DNA from: Hydrangea macrophylla
Lineage: Eukaryota > Streptophyta > Magnoliopsida > Cornales > Hydrangeaceae
Reading direction: 5' to 3'
NCBI GenBank assembly: GCA_033977485.1
Contig: CM066984.1
Coordinates: forward strand, 47,708,100 to 47,772,099
DNA: 64,000 nt
In this document: piece by piece, positions 31,592-41,012 of the stretch
Numbering within the stretch: the first letter of the stretch is position 1
Layout of the letters: each line of letters begins with the position of its first letter
Position numbers and translations under genes: made by a program
Notes under the pieces: model-generated
The model's input: only the letters and a program-made list of their open reading frames with translations
The model's database searches: none
Told to the model about the DNA's origin: nothing

Positions 31592-33570
31592 AGGTTTAGA
31601 AGCATTTGCAAAGAGAGAGAAGCTCCTCCTTCTCTCTAGAAATGTGAGTGTTATGGAGAGACACAAAGCTGTAAGGATCCTTAATGTTGCTACTACTACT
31701 GATTCTGAGAACTCAATAGTCAATGCCTCTCAATCTACTAAGGGTTGCAATAGTAATGATCATATATTAGTTAATACCACAACACCTTCTATTTCTGTTC
31801 AAGCAGATTCAAAAGATGTTAGTCCTAATTTTATCATCTCAAACCCCTCTAAATCAGAAGTGTATGGATTAGGGGATGATGGTATCCACAAGATCTCAAA
31901 GTCTAATATTAACAAAGAGTCAACCTCACCCAAATCGTATGCTGCAAACACTTGTCTCTCCAAGTTCTCTGATGAAGAACTTGAAATTCCTGAAGATTGG
32001 GAGGAGGAAACATCTTTCAAAGCTAAGACTGATGGTAAAGCAAATGCTAGAGCAGGAAGTGATGAGGGTGAGTTCACAGATCATGAATATCACAACACTT
32101 TACTTAAAGACTCAAATGATTACTTAAGGAAAATTTGAAGTTGGCTCAGGCAAGAATTCAGAAACTAATGAATGAAAAGGAAGATCTCCAAGCCATACAT
32201 ACAAGGCCCTTAGTCTCATCTGGTTCTAGGGGTGGTTCTAGCATTGGGAGAACCCCATACAAATCTGGTGGTAGAAAGGGAGGTTTAAGGTCTGGCTCGG
32301 ATTGGAGGAAGAATCAGTTTGAGCCTTTCGATATCTGTGGGACAGATGGTAGTTCTAGTGATGATCTCTCTAGCCAAGGAAAAAAGAAAGTTTGGGCTCC
32401 TATCCAGAGTCTTACCAATACCTCCACTTGTTCTGCGGATGCATGTGAGGAATCTGTTGTTTTTACATTCGAACCTAAGGAAATACTTGCTAAGATTGTC
32501 CATCAACCGAAATCTATTGTCCATAATGTCTCCAATGCTAGCATCAAAACGCAAGGAGTTTCTAATGACCCTCAAGAAGGTGCTTCCAAGGGGCAATGCA
32601 GTAATGTTCTTGAAATTTCTGGTGTGCAAATGCCAGGTAATACTATCATTCAATCAAGGTCCGAAGGAGATGGGAAAGTATCACCTTTTGATCCGAAAAG
32701 TAGAACTGCTGATTCAACCAAGGTGTTTGCTGAGGCTGGGGCCCACTGCCCACCTTTACTTGAGGCCAACGGCTACATGGCCTCATTAAATGCCCACCCA
32801 AAAGCTGCTGGTTTGTCCATGAATACACGCAACTATGCGCAGCAGCCCAATATCTCTCTTCACATGGCAAATGTGCCTTTACCCTTAATTCATGGTGTCT
32901 TGTCTCCCACTAGCACCCATGTGGACAGTGTTTGTAATGCTGAGAATACTATGCAGCAAATCACTCTCTCTCAGTCTAAGGGGAGTGAGCAGCACGCGTA
33001 CCCAGAGAGTCACATGGGCTCCATTGCCTCTTCCCGAATTCCCGGCGCCTTGTCTACTACCACGCGCCATTTGGATGAGTCCACTAGCAAGCTACAGGAA
33101 AACTTCTCTTATTTTAATACTCAAGGCTCCCCACGTGGCCTCAAGTTTTGGCAGCCCAGCATTACCTGCTGGATCTCTCACTTGCCCAGTGGCTCCCTCT
33201 TCTGTGTTGGCTAATGTCACCTGCAATTGTGATTCCACCCTCCACTTGGACTATACAAGAGGTGAATTCCCCCCTTTACCCCTTGGAACTCCACTTACTA
33301 CAAAGACTACTCTCCCTCTTGATGGCCCAGCTCCTGTTTCCAATACTGCTAAAGGTTGACTTGTTTTTGAACCCCACAAGTCTGGATATTCCGTAAATAC
33401 ATCTCAAGTTGAGGGCTCAAAGTCTGATGTTAAAAATGATGCTCTAGATCAAATCTCACCTACTAAGTTGCTTAGCAATCCTACTGTGGGGTTACAACCA
33501 AACCAGACTCAGGGACCTAGCTGGGCCTCTATCTTACAACCTAAAATAGCTTCTGACTTTAAAGTAAATT
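31592..33570 (+). pseudogene. L3 ORF1, N-terminal part, broken
   Basis: After the junction come MERHKAVRILNVATTTD (compare RVLNVAKPTAG of L5), SKSEVYGLGDDGIHKISK, and FSDEELEIPEDWEEE. A shift at 32135 moves to another frame with NEKEDLQAIHTRPLVSSGSRGGSS, then a long low-complexity region. Another shift near 33130 leads to CPVAPSSVLANVTC and LPLDGPAPVSNTAKG. The part GPSWASILQPK, which normally leads into DUF4283, ends at 33570 where a solo LTR is inserted (duplication aaatt). The open frame that starts at 31188 fuses L2 RT to this ORF1 by accident. Confidence 0.82.
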
Positions 33571-33708
33571 TGATACGAACCCCGCCAATAATGTGACAAA
33601 ACCCGTAACACGATTAATGTCTCGGACCGTTCTACTGTCAGATTCAATGGAAACCGCGACCCAACACCTAGAACAGATGCGAACCTTGGTATAAAGGATG
33701 AAGACGCC

Positions 33709-36700
33709 ATGATGAAAGGTCTTGTGGAGGTCATGATGAAAGGTCTAGCTAACAAAGCAAGAAAGTCTATTGCTGAGGGTTCATCTTTTTCTTATGCTAC
33801 AACTAAGTCCAAGGATTCTGTAATAGAACAGAGTGGCAAGGATGTTATCATCTCAAACCCATCCAAGGTGGATTCTGACATAGAGCCAAATGTGAAGGGA
33901 TTTGTTATTTCAAATCCATCCAAGACTGTGGTTTTTGCTGTTGGAGATGAAGGAATTTCTGACCTCTCAAAAGTCAATGGTTATGAGATTTCTGAAGATG
34001 AGCTAGAACTGCCTGAGGAATGGGAAGAGATTCCATCTAGCCAAGATGAAAAGGATGTTCAGGGATCTGGGAGAACCACTAAGTTCCTAAAACTTCAAGA
34101 TTCTAATGAATTACTTAAGAGGAAATCTCAGATTCCATCTTCTAATGATCTTATTGTAGCCCATGGCTTGATTCGTAAGCTTCAAAATGAATTAATGGAG
34201 TTGAAAACACTTAAGCATTCCCCTTTCTCTACTCATATGAACAGAGGGAAGCCCAACACTGGAAGTATAGGACGAAGAAGGAAAATCAGCAGAGGTCCCC
34301 TTGTTTGGAAAGCTAAAGAGTTGAAGTCTTTTTCTGATTCTGAATCCTACAAGGGAAGGTCCATGTCAGATTATGAAGAAGGAGAAATTCATAATGTTGA
34401 TACTAAGGTGTGGAAAGGGCTGAGGAAGGGAACCAAATCCGAGTCTGATAGTCCAAATCTGAGCCCAAGCAAGAATAAACCTACTTTGGTTAGAGATCCG
34501 AAAACCTCTAATGGATTTGTTCTTTCTTCAAAATCTGTTGAAGATAATAGAATTTCACTTTTTGATCCAAAAAGCAGCATTGTTGATCCAACCAAGATGT
34601 TTTCTCCGAATGGGGCCCACTATCCACCCAAGGTTGAGTCTAACGGCTATAATTTTGAGCACATGGGCGCACCTGCTGCTCCCTTAATTCCCGGCGCAAT
34701 GTCTGTGCCTCAATTTCATTTTGCGAGTGCTGCCCACGCCCATGCGTTGTCAATCACCTCAGCGCCCAAAAATATTGATATATTACTTAGTTCAGCTAAC
34801 TCTTCAGCTAGTCACGCTTTAGCTGGTCCTATGTCCGGATTTTCAGCCGCTTTGTCCCCTCAAGTTGGCCACGTGAATGGCCTTGTGGTGGCCTTGTCGC
34901 CCCATACTTTGCGACACGTGGATTCTCCCAGTCCCCATACACACGCAATCTCTGGCACACACGCTATCTCAGATTCCACTGGTGGCTCGGCTGCAGTTTC
35001 TAACCCGGCTCAGTTTGAGACTGTCTCTGCCCCTTCTATACCCAAACCGTGGGCCTCCATAGCTGCTTCTAAGCCTACAGTTCCTGAAGCCAGCTTGGTT
35101 AATGTGCAACTTCCACGAGCTTTAGCTGGCATTTCAACTCCTCTTTCCAGTGCTCCCCTTCCTTCCCATAATGCTAAAACTCCTACCCATGACCACGTGG
35201 CCAAGTCCACTAGGCTAGGAAGCAATAATCCGTATCACTTGGCTACTCCAACAAAGGTTAACACAGCTCTAACCTTTGGCACTTTGCCGCCCACAGTTAA
35301 TACTTCACAGTCTCTAAATTTGGCCAAGTCTAACTCTCATATTTCCCGACCTTGTAATTCCACTTTAGTTGGGGGATCTAATTGCACTAGTCAGAGTCCT
35401 AATCTCCCTCAATCTACTGGGAACTTGGAGGGCCCTAAATCTTGGGCATCCCTAGTTACTAAGCAAAGCTCTATTGGTTTCAAACTTAACTATATCAAGC
35501 CTCGAGAAGGCTCCAGAGGACAACATCTCAGCATCCCAAGGGAGGTTTTTATTGAGGGAAGCCATGCATGGCATAATACCCTTGTTGGCTATTTCATAGG
35601 TAAGAAGCTACCATTTTCATTTGTAAAGAATACTACAAACAGATTATGGGGAAAACTTGGCTTGCATGATATGGTAGCCACGGATTCGGGTTTTTTCTTC
35701 TTTAAATTTAATAGTGAGGAGGAGAGTATGGCAATTCTAGAAGGAGGTCCTTGGCATGTTAGTGGGCAGCCTATAATCTTGAGAAAATGGCAATCTGGGC
35801 TTACTTTGTCTAGAGAATCTATTTCCACTCTTCCAGTTTGGGTTCATATATCCAACATCCCTCTTGAACTTTGGAATCCGCTGGGGTTAAGCCATATAGC
35901 AAGTGCCATCGGTAAACCCTTACATGTTGCAAAAGTCACGGCCGAAGGGAGAAGAATCTCGTATGCTCGAATATGTATTGAATTGAATGCCAACCACGAA
36001 CTACTCAAGGAGCTTGTGATTGATTTTGAAGACCCAATAACTGGTGAAATTGAACCTATTTATCTTCCGATCGAATACCAGTGGATTCCTATTCGGTGTG
36101 CTAAATGTAAACGATTCGGGCACGATTGCTCCAAACTACCTAAGGCTCCCACTCCTATCCAGAATGCATCAACTAATACCCAACACAATACGGAGGGTGC
36201 ATGGAAAACTAAGGAGGGAGGAAAGTTCATCATTTCTGACACTAATGAGGCCACAGCAAGCTCTTCAAAGTTGGATGAAACTACTTGTGATCAGACACTT
36301 GGAACTCACTCTGGACTGAAATCAGTCATTGCCCACAGCGCTAGTCCTATAGCTGCAATTCTGGAAAGTAATAAGTTCTCCAGCTTAGAAGTTCCTGGTA
36401 TTGAAGAAGATGAGCCTAGAGGTCCTCCCACCTCCTTGGAGGAAGGTGAAATATGTCAAGCCCATGATTCTCTATCCAGACAGTCCAATTCTGAGGACTT
36501 GCAGAATATCAACAGGCATTCTAACCCCGAGCAAGTGGAAGGTATGGAAACTATGGCTGGTTCAACAAGACAACCTCCTATAGTTACTGAAGATGCCACA
36601 GTGCAAATTCCCATGAATGAACCTGAGGGGGCTATGGTCAAGGCTCTAGAGGACAAAGGGGAACACTCTCTCTCCTATCTTCCCCCCACTCTCTCTGCTA

Positions 36701-36849
36701 GCTCTGGTAAGGAAAATCAGTCCATAACTCTGGACCCAGGTCAGAATTCTTCTTCCACTTTCCTTTCTCCCAAAATTAAGAATACTTCAATGCACACTAA
36801 TAAAAATAGCAATTCCTCAGGAAGGAGGAAAAAACCCCATAAACGTTGA
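33709..36849 (+). CDS. L4 ORF1 protein (DUF4283, short zinc knuckle)
   Basis: The frame has 1046 codons. Positions: VIISNPSK and FAVGDEGISDLSK near 40-90, ELELPEEWEEIP near 100, LIRKLQNELMELK (possible coiled coil) near 150, a long Ser/Pro/His-rich part (about 280-570). SWASLVTKQSSIGFKLNYIK is near 585, DUF4283 about 610-760 (NRLWGKLGLHDMVATDSGFFFFKF, EGGPWHVSGQPIILRKW, HISNIPLELWNP, IGKPLHVAKV), knuckle CAKCKRFGHDC near 803, and a basic C-terminus NSSGRRKKPHKR. ORF1 binds LINE RNA and is thought to act with ORF2 in the particle. The true start is uncertain, because the first Met residues come from the duplicated joint and native upstream codons are missing. Confidence 0.88.
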   Translation: MMKGLVEVMMKGLANKARKSIAEGSSFSYATTKSKDSVIEQSGKDVIISNPSKVDSDIEPNVKGFVISNPSKTVVFAVGDEGISDLSKVNGYEISEDELELPEEWEEIPSSQDEKDVQGSGRTTKFLKLQDSNELLKRKSQIPSSNDLIVAHGLIRKLQNELMELKTLKHSPFSTHMNRGKPNTGSIGRRRKISRGPLVWKAKELKSFSDSESYKGRSMSDYEEGEIHNVDTKVWKGLRKGTKSESDSPNLSPSKNKPTLVRDPKTSNGFVLSSKSVEDNRISLFDPKSSIVDPTKMFSPNGAHYPPKVESNGYNFEHMGAPAAPLIPGAMSVPQFHFASAAHAHALSITSAPKNIDILLSSANSSASHALAGPMSGFSAALSPQVGHVNGLVVALSPHTLRHVDSPSPHTHAISGTHAISDSTGGSAAVSNPAQFETVSAPSIPKPWASIAASKPTVPEASLVNVQLPRALAGISTPLSSAPLPSHNAKTPTHDHVAKSTRLGSNNPYHLATPTKVNTALTFGTLPPTVNTSQSLNLAKSNSHISRPCNSTLVGGSNCTSQSPNLPQSTGNLEGPKSWASLVTKQSSIGFKLNYIKPREGSRGQHLSIPREVFIEGSHAWHNTLVGYFIGKKLPFSFVKNTTNRLWGKLGLHDMVATDSGFFFFKFNSEEESMAILEGGPWHVSGQPIILRKWQSGLTLSRESISTLPVWVHISNIPLELWNPLGLSHIASAIGKPLHVAKVTAEGRRISYARICIELNANHELLKELVIDFEDPITGEIEPIYLPIEYQWIPIRCAKCKRFGHDCSKLPKAPTPIQNASTNTQHNTEGAWKTKEGGKFIISDTNEATASSSKLDETTCDQTLGTHSGLKSVIAHSASPIAAILESNKFSSLEVPGIEEDEPRGPPTSLEEGEICQAHDSLSRQSNSEDLQNINRHSNPEQVEGMETMAGSTRQPPIVTEDATVQIPMNEPEGAMVKALEDKGEHSLSYLPPTLSASSGKENQSITLDPGQNSSSTFLSPKIKNTSMHTNKNSNSSGRRKKPHKR

Positions 36850-36851
36850 TT

Positions 36852-39800
36852 ATGATTATTTGCTGCTGGAATATAAGGGGTCTCAACCAACCCTCAAAAC
36901 AATCAGAGGTTGCGAAATTTATTTATCAAAACAATCTTGATGTGATTGGTATTGTTGAAACTAAAGTTAGACAATCCAATGAAGATTTAATTAAAAAGAA
37001 AATTTTAAAAGATTGGAACTTTGTCACCAACAGCACTACTAATTCTGTTGGAAGAATTTGGGTAGGCTGGAATCCAGATAAAGTTCATCTTTCTATTTTA
37101 AAATCTACCTCCCAACTAATCCATACTTTCATAGAAAGTGATGATAAAAATATTTCCTTTGAGGCCTCTTTTGTCTACGGTTCTAGCTATGGACTCGAAA
37201 GAGTTGAACTCTGGAATACTTTAAAGTCTATTATTGTTGGCCCTAACTCTCCTAATCACATTATATTGGGGGATTTTAATGTTGTTTTACAACCTAATGA
37301 AATTTCTGACCCTAATGCTTGTGTTAACTCTGAGATCTCTGACTTTTGCAATCTGGTAAATCTTTTAAAGCTGTCTGACCTTAGATACTCTGGTGAGTTT
37401 TTCACTTGGTGTAACAGGAGGTTTGGGAGACCTGACTTTACTGAAAGAAAGTTAGATAGGGCCTTAGTGAACCAAGATTGGCTGGATAATTTTCCTGATT
37501 CCTACACTCATTTTCACAAACCTGGTTTATCTGACCATTCCCCTATTATTACTTATGTGGATAAAATTGCAAGGAGAAAGGGTAGATCCTTTAAATTCTT
37601 CAATTTTTGGACCCAGCTGGACCATTATCCTGATACTGTCTCCCAAGCTTGGAATACTAGTGTCAGAGGTACTCTCCAATACCAAGTTTGCCAAAAGCTT
37701 AGACTTGTTAAACATGATTTAAAGAGGTTTAGTAGACTTTTTACTGGTAAAGAAAAACTTAATGTTGATAAAGCTAGGGAAGAGTTGGAAAATGTACAGT
37801 CTGAGCTTCTCCATCACCCTCATGACACTATTCTAATTTCTAAACAAAAAGTGTGCATGGAAAATTTTCTCCAATCTATTTGGATTGAGGAAGAAACTCT
37901 CAAACAAAAATCTAGATTGCAATGGTTGGAATGTGGTGATAAGAATTCCAGATATTTTTTTCAATCTATCAAAGATAGGAGAAATAGAAAAAGAATCTTT
38001 AAGTTGGAAAAACCTAATGGCCAATTTACTTGTAATATTGATGAAGCGAAATATGAAGCTATTAGACATTTCCAGAATCTCCTTGGCTCTCCTGCTGGGA
38101 ATAACTACCCAGGGATAGAATTTTTAAGGACCATTATTCTTAAAAGGATTCCTGAAAATTATCTTCAAAATCTTGACAGAATTCCTACTTCCGAGGAGAT
38201 TAGAGAGACTTTTTTCTCTTTGCATGATAATAAAGCCCCTGGCCCAGATGGTTTTAATGCTCACTTTTTTAAAAATTCCTGGACTACAGTTGGCTCTGGA
38301 GTCATTGATGCCATTACTGAATTCTTTACTTCTGGAGAATTGCTTAAGGAGTCTAATGCTACTATTATATCCTTGATCCCTAAGGTCCCTAATCCCTCTA
38401 AAATGGGGGATTTTAGACCTATCTCTTGTTGTAATACTATATATAAGTGTATTTCCAAAATTTTAGCAAATAGACTCCAGATGGTGCTCCCATCGATTAT
38501 TGATCAGGCTCAATCTGCTTTTGTTAAAGGGAGAAAAATTAGTGACAATGTTTTATTAGCTCAGGACCTTTTAAGAGATTATCATAAGGTTGGTGGTAAA
38601 CCTCGGGCTGTTGCTAAAGTTGACCTTATGAAAGCCTATGATAATGTTAGCTGGCCTTTCCTTTTTGATTTGCTTGATGTTTTGGGCTTTCCCCCTAGGA
38701 TGAGGAATTGGATTCAAGCTTGTATTTCTACCCCTAGGTACTCCATTAACTTTAATGGTGAATCTATTGGGTATTTTGAGGGAGCTAAGGGGCTTAGACA
38801 GGGTGACCCAATATCCCCCTATTTGTTTGTTTTCATTATGGATGCCTTTAGCCAGTTACTTCAATGTAATATTCTTAATGGCCCTTTTTCCTTCCACTGG
38901 AAATGCGATAAATTGAAGATTTCCCACCTTTGCTTTGCGGATGATTTAATTATTTTGTTCAATGGTGATATGGACTCTACTAAGCTTATTAGAAAAACCT
39001 TGAATCAATTTTATGACTTGTCTGGCCTTCAAGCTAATAATTCTAAAAGCTGCCTTTTCTTCTCTGGGATTGATGATAGTTTGGGTCTTGAAATTCTAAG
39101 TGAACTCCAATTTATCAAAGGAAGTCTTCCTTTAAAGTATTTGGGAGTTCCTTTAATTACCACTAAATTAAAAAAGATCCATTGTGAAGAACTTGTCACA
39201 AAAATATGCTCTCGGATCAACTCTTGGAAGTCCAAGTCCCTTTCTTTTGCAGGTAGAACCCAACTCATTCATGCTGTCCTTACTGGTATTCAACTTTATT
39301 GGTCTGGTATGTTTATTCTTCCGAAAAGTGTTCTTAAACAGGTTGAGAAAGCTATGAAGAGATTTCTTTGGACGGGCAATACAGAGAATGCTCATGGAGC
39401 CAAAGTTGCCTGGGCTAATGTCTGCAGACCCAAACAAGAGGGAGGCCTCGGGTTTAAGGATATTTTCCTCACTAACATTGTGCTTAATCTTAAACACCTT
39501 GGGTCCCTTCTTGATCCAACTAATAAATCCTTGTGGAAGCATTGGATTCATTTGTACATGATCAAAACCAAAAGTATTTGGGAGGTGAAAGCCCCCGGAC
39601 AATGCTCTTGGTATTGGAGAAAGCTTTTGAAGCTTAGAAATATTGCTAGACCCATAATCAAGCATAAAATTGGTAATGGTTTGGATACATTTCTTTGGCA
39701 TGACAATTGGCTCCCAAGTGGGCCTTTATTTGAGAAATATACCAACAGGATTGCCTATGATGCTGCTATAACTCCTAATGCTAAAGTAGCAACTATTATC

Positions 39801-40478
39801 TCCCATCTTGATTGGAATTGGCCTGGTTCGATTTCCATTGGACTTAATGAGGTCCGGGACCTCTTGTCAACTTTCTACAAACCTTCTGGCCTGAATGATA
39901 AAATTGTTTGGATTACTTCTCCTAATGGAAAGTTTAGCTTTTCCCATGTTTGGAACCACCTTAGACCCTCCAACCCGGTTGTTCCCTGGTATCCTTTTGT
40001 CTGGTATTCTGGATGTACGCCTCGACAGAATTTCATTCTTTGGCTTGCCATCCAGAATAGGCTTGCCACACAGGATAGAATTTGCAATTTTACTCTGGGT
40101 CCACTTGCATGCACTTTTTGTCTTAGACAAATGGATTCTCACAGCCATCTTTTCTTTGATTGTGATTATTCTAAATTTATTTGGCAGGAATTGATGCTGC
40201 GTTGTGACCTGACTTGGAATGGAACTTCCTGGGATAGCACTATTCATTGGATGATTCAGCATTGGAAGGGAAAGACTCCCCAGCATATGATTCCCAGGAT
40301 TTGCCTGGGAGTTACCATCTACGGCCTGTGGAGGGAACGGAACAACAGGAGTTTTCAGAACGCCTCTACACCAAAGGAACAATTACTGAGGAATTTTGTC
40401 TCGCAAATTTATGCTCAAATTAGAAACAAATGGAAAGGGCAATTCAACCTTGATGCCTTGTTGATTAAGTGGCATTAG
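36852..40478 (+). CDS. L4 ORF2 protein (EEP endonuclease, RT, zf-RVT)
   Basis: ORF2 has 1208 residues from the ATG at 36852; the upstream in-frame TTG is not preferred. It starts two bases after the ORF1 TGA. The endonuclease (1-230) has CWNIRGLNQ, VETKV, LGDFNVV (about 140) and SDHSPI (about 227). Reverse transcriptase (about 470-740) has NKAPGPDGFNAHFF, DFRPISCCNTIYKC, AFVKGRKISDNVLL, VDLMKAYDNVSW, GLRQGDPISPYLF and the catalytic CFADDL (about 694). The thumb has [13 protein letters not shown]; zf-RVT (about 1010-1095) has [25 protein letters not shown] and CTFCLRQMDSHSHLFFDC. No RNase H domain is evident. No stop interrupts it, so it is the only complete LINE ORF2 here. It nicks DNA and copies LINE RNA at the nick. 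Confidence 0.95.
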   Translation: MIICCWNIRGLNQPSKQSEVAKFIYQNNLDVIGIVETKVRQSNEDLIKKKILKDWNFVTNSTTNSVGRIWVGWNPDKVHLSILKSTSQLIHTFIESDDKNISFEASFVYGSSYGLERVELWNTLKSIIVGPNSPNHIILGDFNVVLQPNEISDPNACVNSEISDFCNLVNLLKLSDLRYSGEFFTWCNRRFGRPDFTERKLDRALVNQDWLDNFPDSYTHFHKPGLSDHSPIITYVDKIARRKGRSFKFFNFWTQLDHYPDTVSQAWNTSVRGTLQYQVCQKLRLVKHDLKRFSRLFTGKEKLNVDKAREELENVQSELLHHPHDTILISKQKVCMENFLQSIWIEEETLKQKSRLQWLECGDKNSRYFFQSIKDRRNRKRIFKLEKPNGQFTCNIDEAKYEAIRHFQNLLGSPAGNNYPGIEFLRTIILKRIPENYLQNLDRIPTSEEIRETFFSLHDNKAPGPDGFNAHFFKNSWTTVGSGVIDAITEFFTSGELLKESNATIISLIPKVPNPSKMGDFRPISCCNTIYKCISKILANRLQMVLPSIIDQAQSAFVKGRKISDNVLLAQDLLRDYHKVGGKPRAVAKVDLMKAYDNVSWPFLFDLLDVLGFPPRMRNWIQACISTPRYSINFNGESIGYFEGAKGLRQGDPISPYLFVFIMDAFSQLLQCNILNGPFSFHWKCDKLKISHLCFADDLIILFNGDMDSTKLIRKTLNQFYDLSGLQANNSKSCLFFSGIDDSLGLEILSELQFIKGSLPLKYLGVPLITTKLKKIHCEELVTKICSRINSWKSKSLSFAGRTQLIHAVLTGIQLYWSGMFILPKSVLKQVEKAMKRFLWTGNTENAHGAKVAWANVCRPKQEGGLGFKDIFLTNIVLNLKHLGSLLDPTNKSLWKHWIHLYMIKTKSIWEVKAPGQCSWYWRKLLKLRNIARPIIKHKIGNGLDTFLWHDNWLPSGPLFEKYTNRIAYDAAITPNAKVATIISHLDWNWPGSISIGLNEVRDLLSTFYKPSGLNDKIVWITSPNGKFSFSHVWNHLRPSNPVVPWYPFVWYSGCTPRQNFILWLAIQNRLATQDRICNFTLGPLACTFCLRQMDSHSHLFFDCDYSKFIWQELMLRCDLTWNGTSWDSTIHWMIQHWKGKTPQHMIPRICLGVTIYGLWRERNNRSFQNASTPKEQLLRNFVSQIYAQIRNKWKGQFNLDALLIKWH

Positions 40479-40669
40479 CTCGTTGTATTTTTTTTGTGTA
40501 CTTTTTTGTGATTGGTTTTTGAGTTTTGCCTTGTGAGGCATTTGTTGTGGTTTGTTGTGCCACTTGTCCTTTTGCTTTGTGCTTTTTGAATATCCTGGGG
40601 TATGCCCCTTGTACATGTGTACAGCCCTTTTCGGTTTCTATTTACCATTTTTTCCGAAAAAAAAAAAAA
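40479..40669 (+). other. L4 3' UTR with two-hairpin tail
   Basis: This is a T-rich UTR followed by GGGG-TATG-CCCC (40597-40608) and TGTAC-ATGT-GTACA (about 40610-40623), then ctatttaccattttttccg and 13 A. The same order occurs in every LINE copy here that retains its 3' end. Confidence 0.85.
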
Positions 40670-41012
40670 TAAATAGCTGAGGCTTAAAGTTGGGCCCTTT
40701 TAAGCCTAAGAAATATTATGGTCCAATATAATTCATCCCAAAACTAAAATAAAAGGAAACTAATGAATATAAAAAATCCCTAAGTTGGCATGCAAGCCTA
40801 TAATTTATTCTAGAGCTTGAATCATGGACACCCAGCCTTGTGGATCACTAGTATCCTCCTTTGGGCCACTCAGATTAGTCTCAACCCAAATTTGTTGAAC
40901 CAGCCCATTGAGATTGTCCTTGAACCGATTTGCTCGCGCCCTTGTAACCGGACCAATTGGCACGTGGTTCGGGTCCGCATTCCACCTTGTGCTAGCCGCC
41001 ATGTTCTCATCA

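Larger units (their letters stand above)
33723..40669 (+). mobile_element. LINE L4 with open ORF1 and intact ORF2
   Basis: This is the best-preserved LINE here. Both ORFs are open, the 3' UTR carries GGGG-TATG-CCCC (40597-40608) and TGTAC-ATGT-GTACA hairpins, and an A-tail follows ttttttccg at 40657-40669. The 5' end is truncated: L5 has more than 100 further ORF1 residues and a 5' UTR. The left joint lies near 33723-33747 in a 24-bp tandem repeat (catgatgaaaggtct at 33708 and 33732). No ordinary duplication is seen; instead part of the target LTR is missing. Confidence 0.9.
33571..41012 (-). repeat. solo gypsy LTR (A family), split by LINE L4
   Basis: The left piece (33571 to about 33722) starts TGATACGAACCCCGCC. 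The right piece (40670-41012) ends CCATGTTCTCATCA, the reverse of the gypsy A LTR start. The flanking duplication aaatt (33566-33570 and 41013-41017) shows that a single LTR stands here. The part corresponding to roughly 6370-6525 of the gypsy A LTR is absent, so about 150 bp of the LTR was lost when L4 arrived. The right piece still encodes the Pol tail RWNADPNHVPIGPVTRARA on the minus strand. Confidence 0.87.

Noticed and set aside
33709..33760. L4 as a full-length LINE with its native ORF1 start
   Set aside because: Relatives carry many more N-terminal residues and a 5' UTR; the first codons here derive from the joint.
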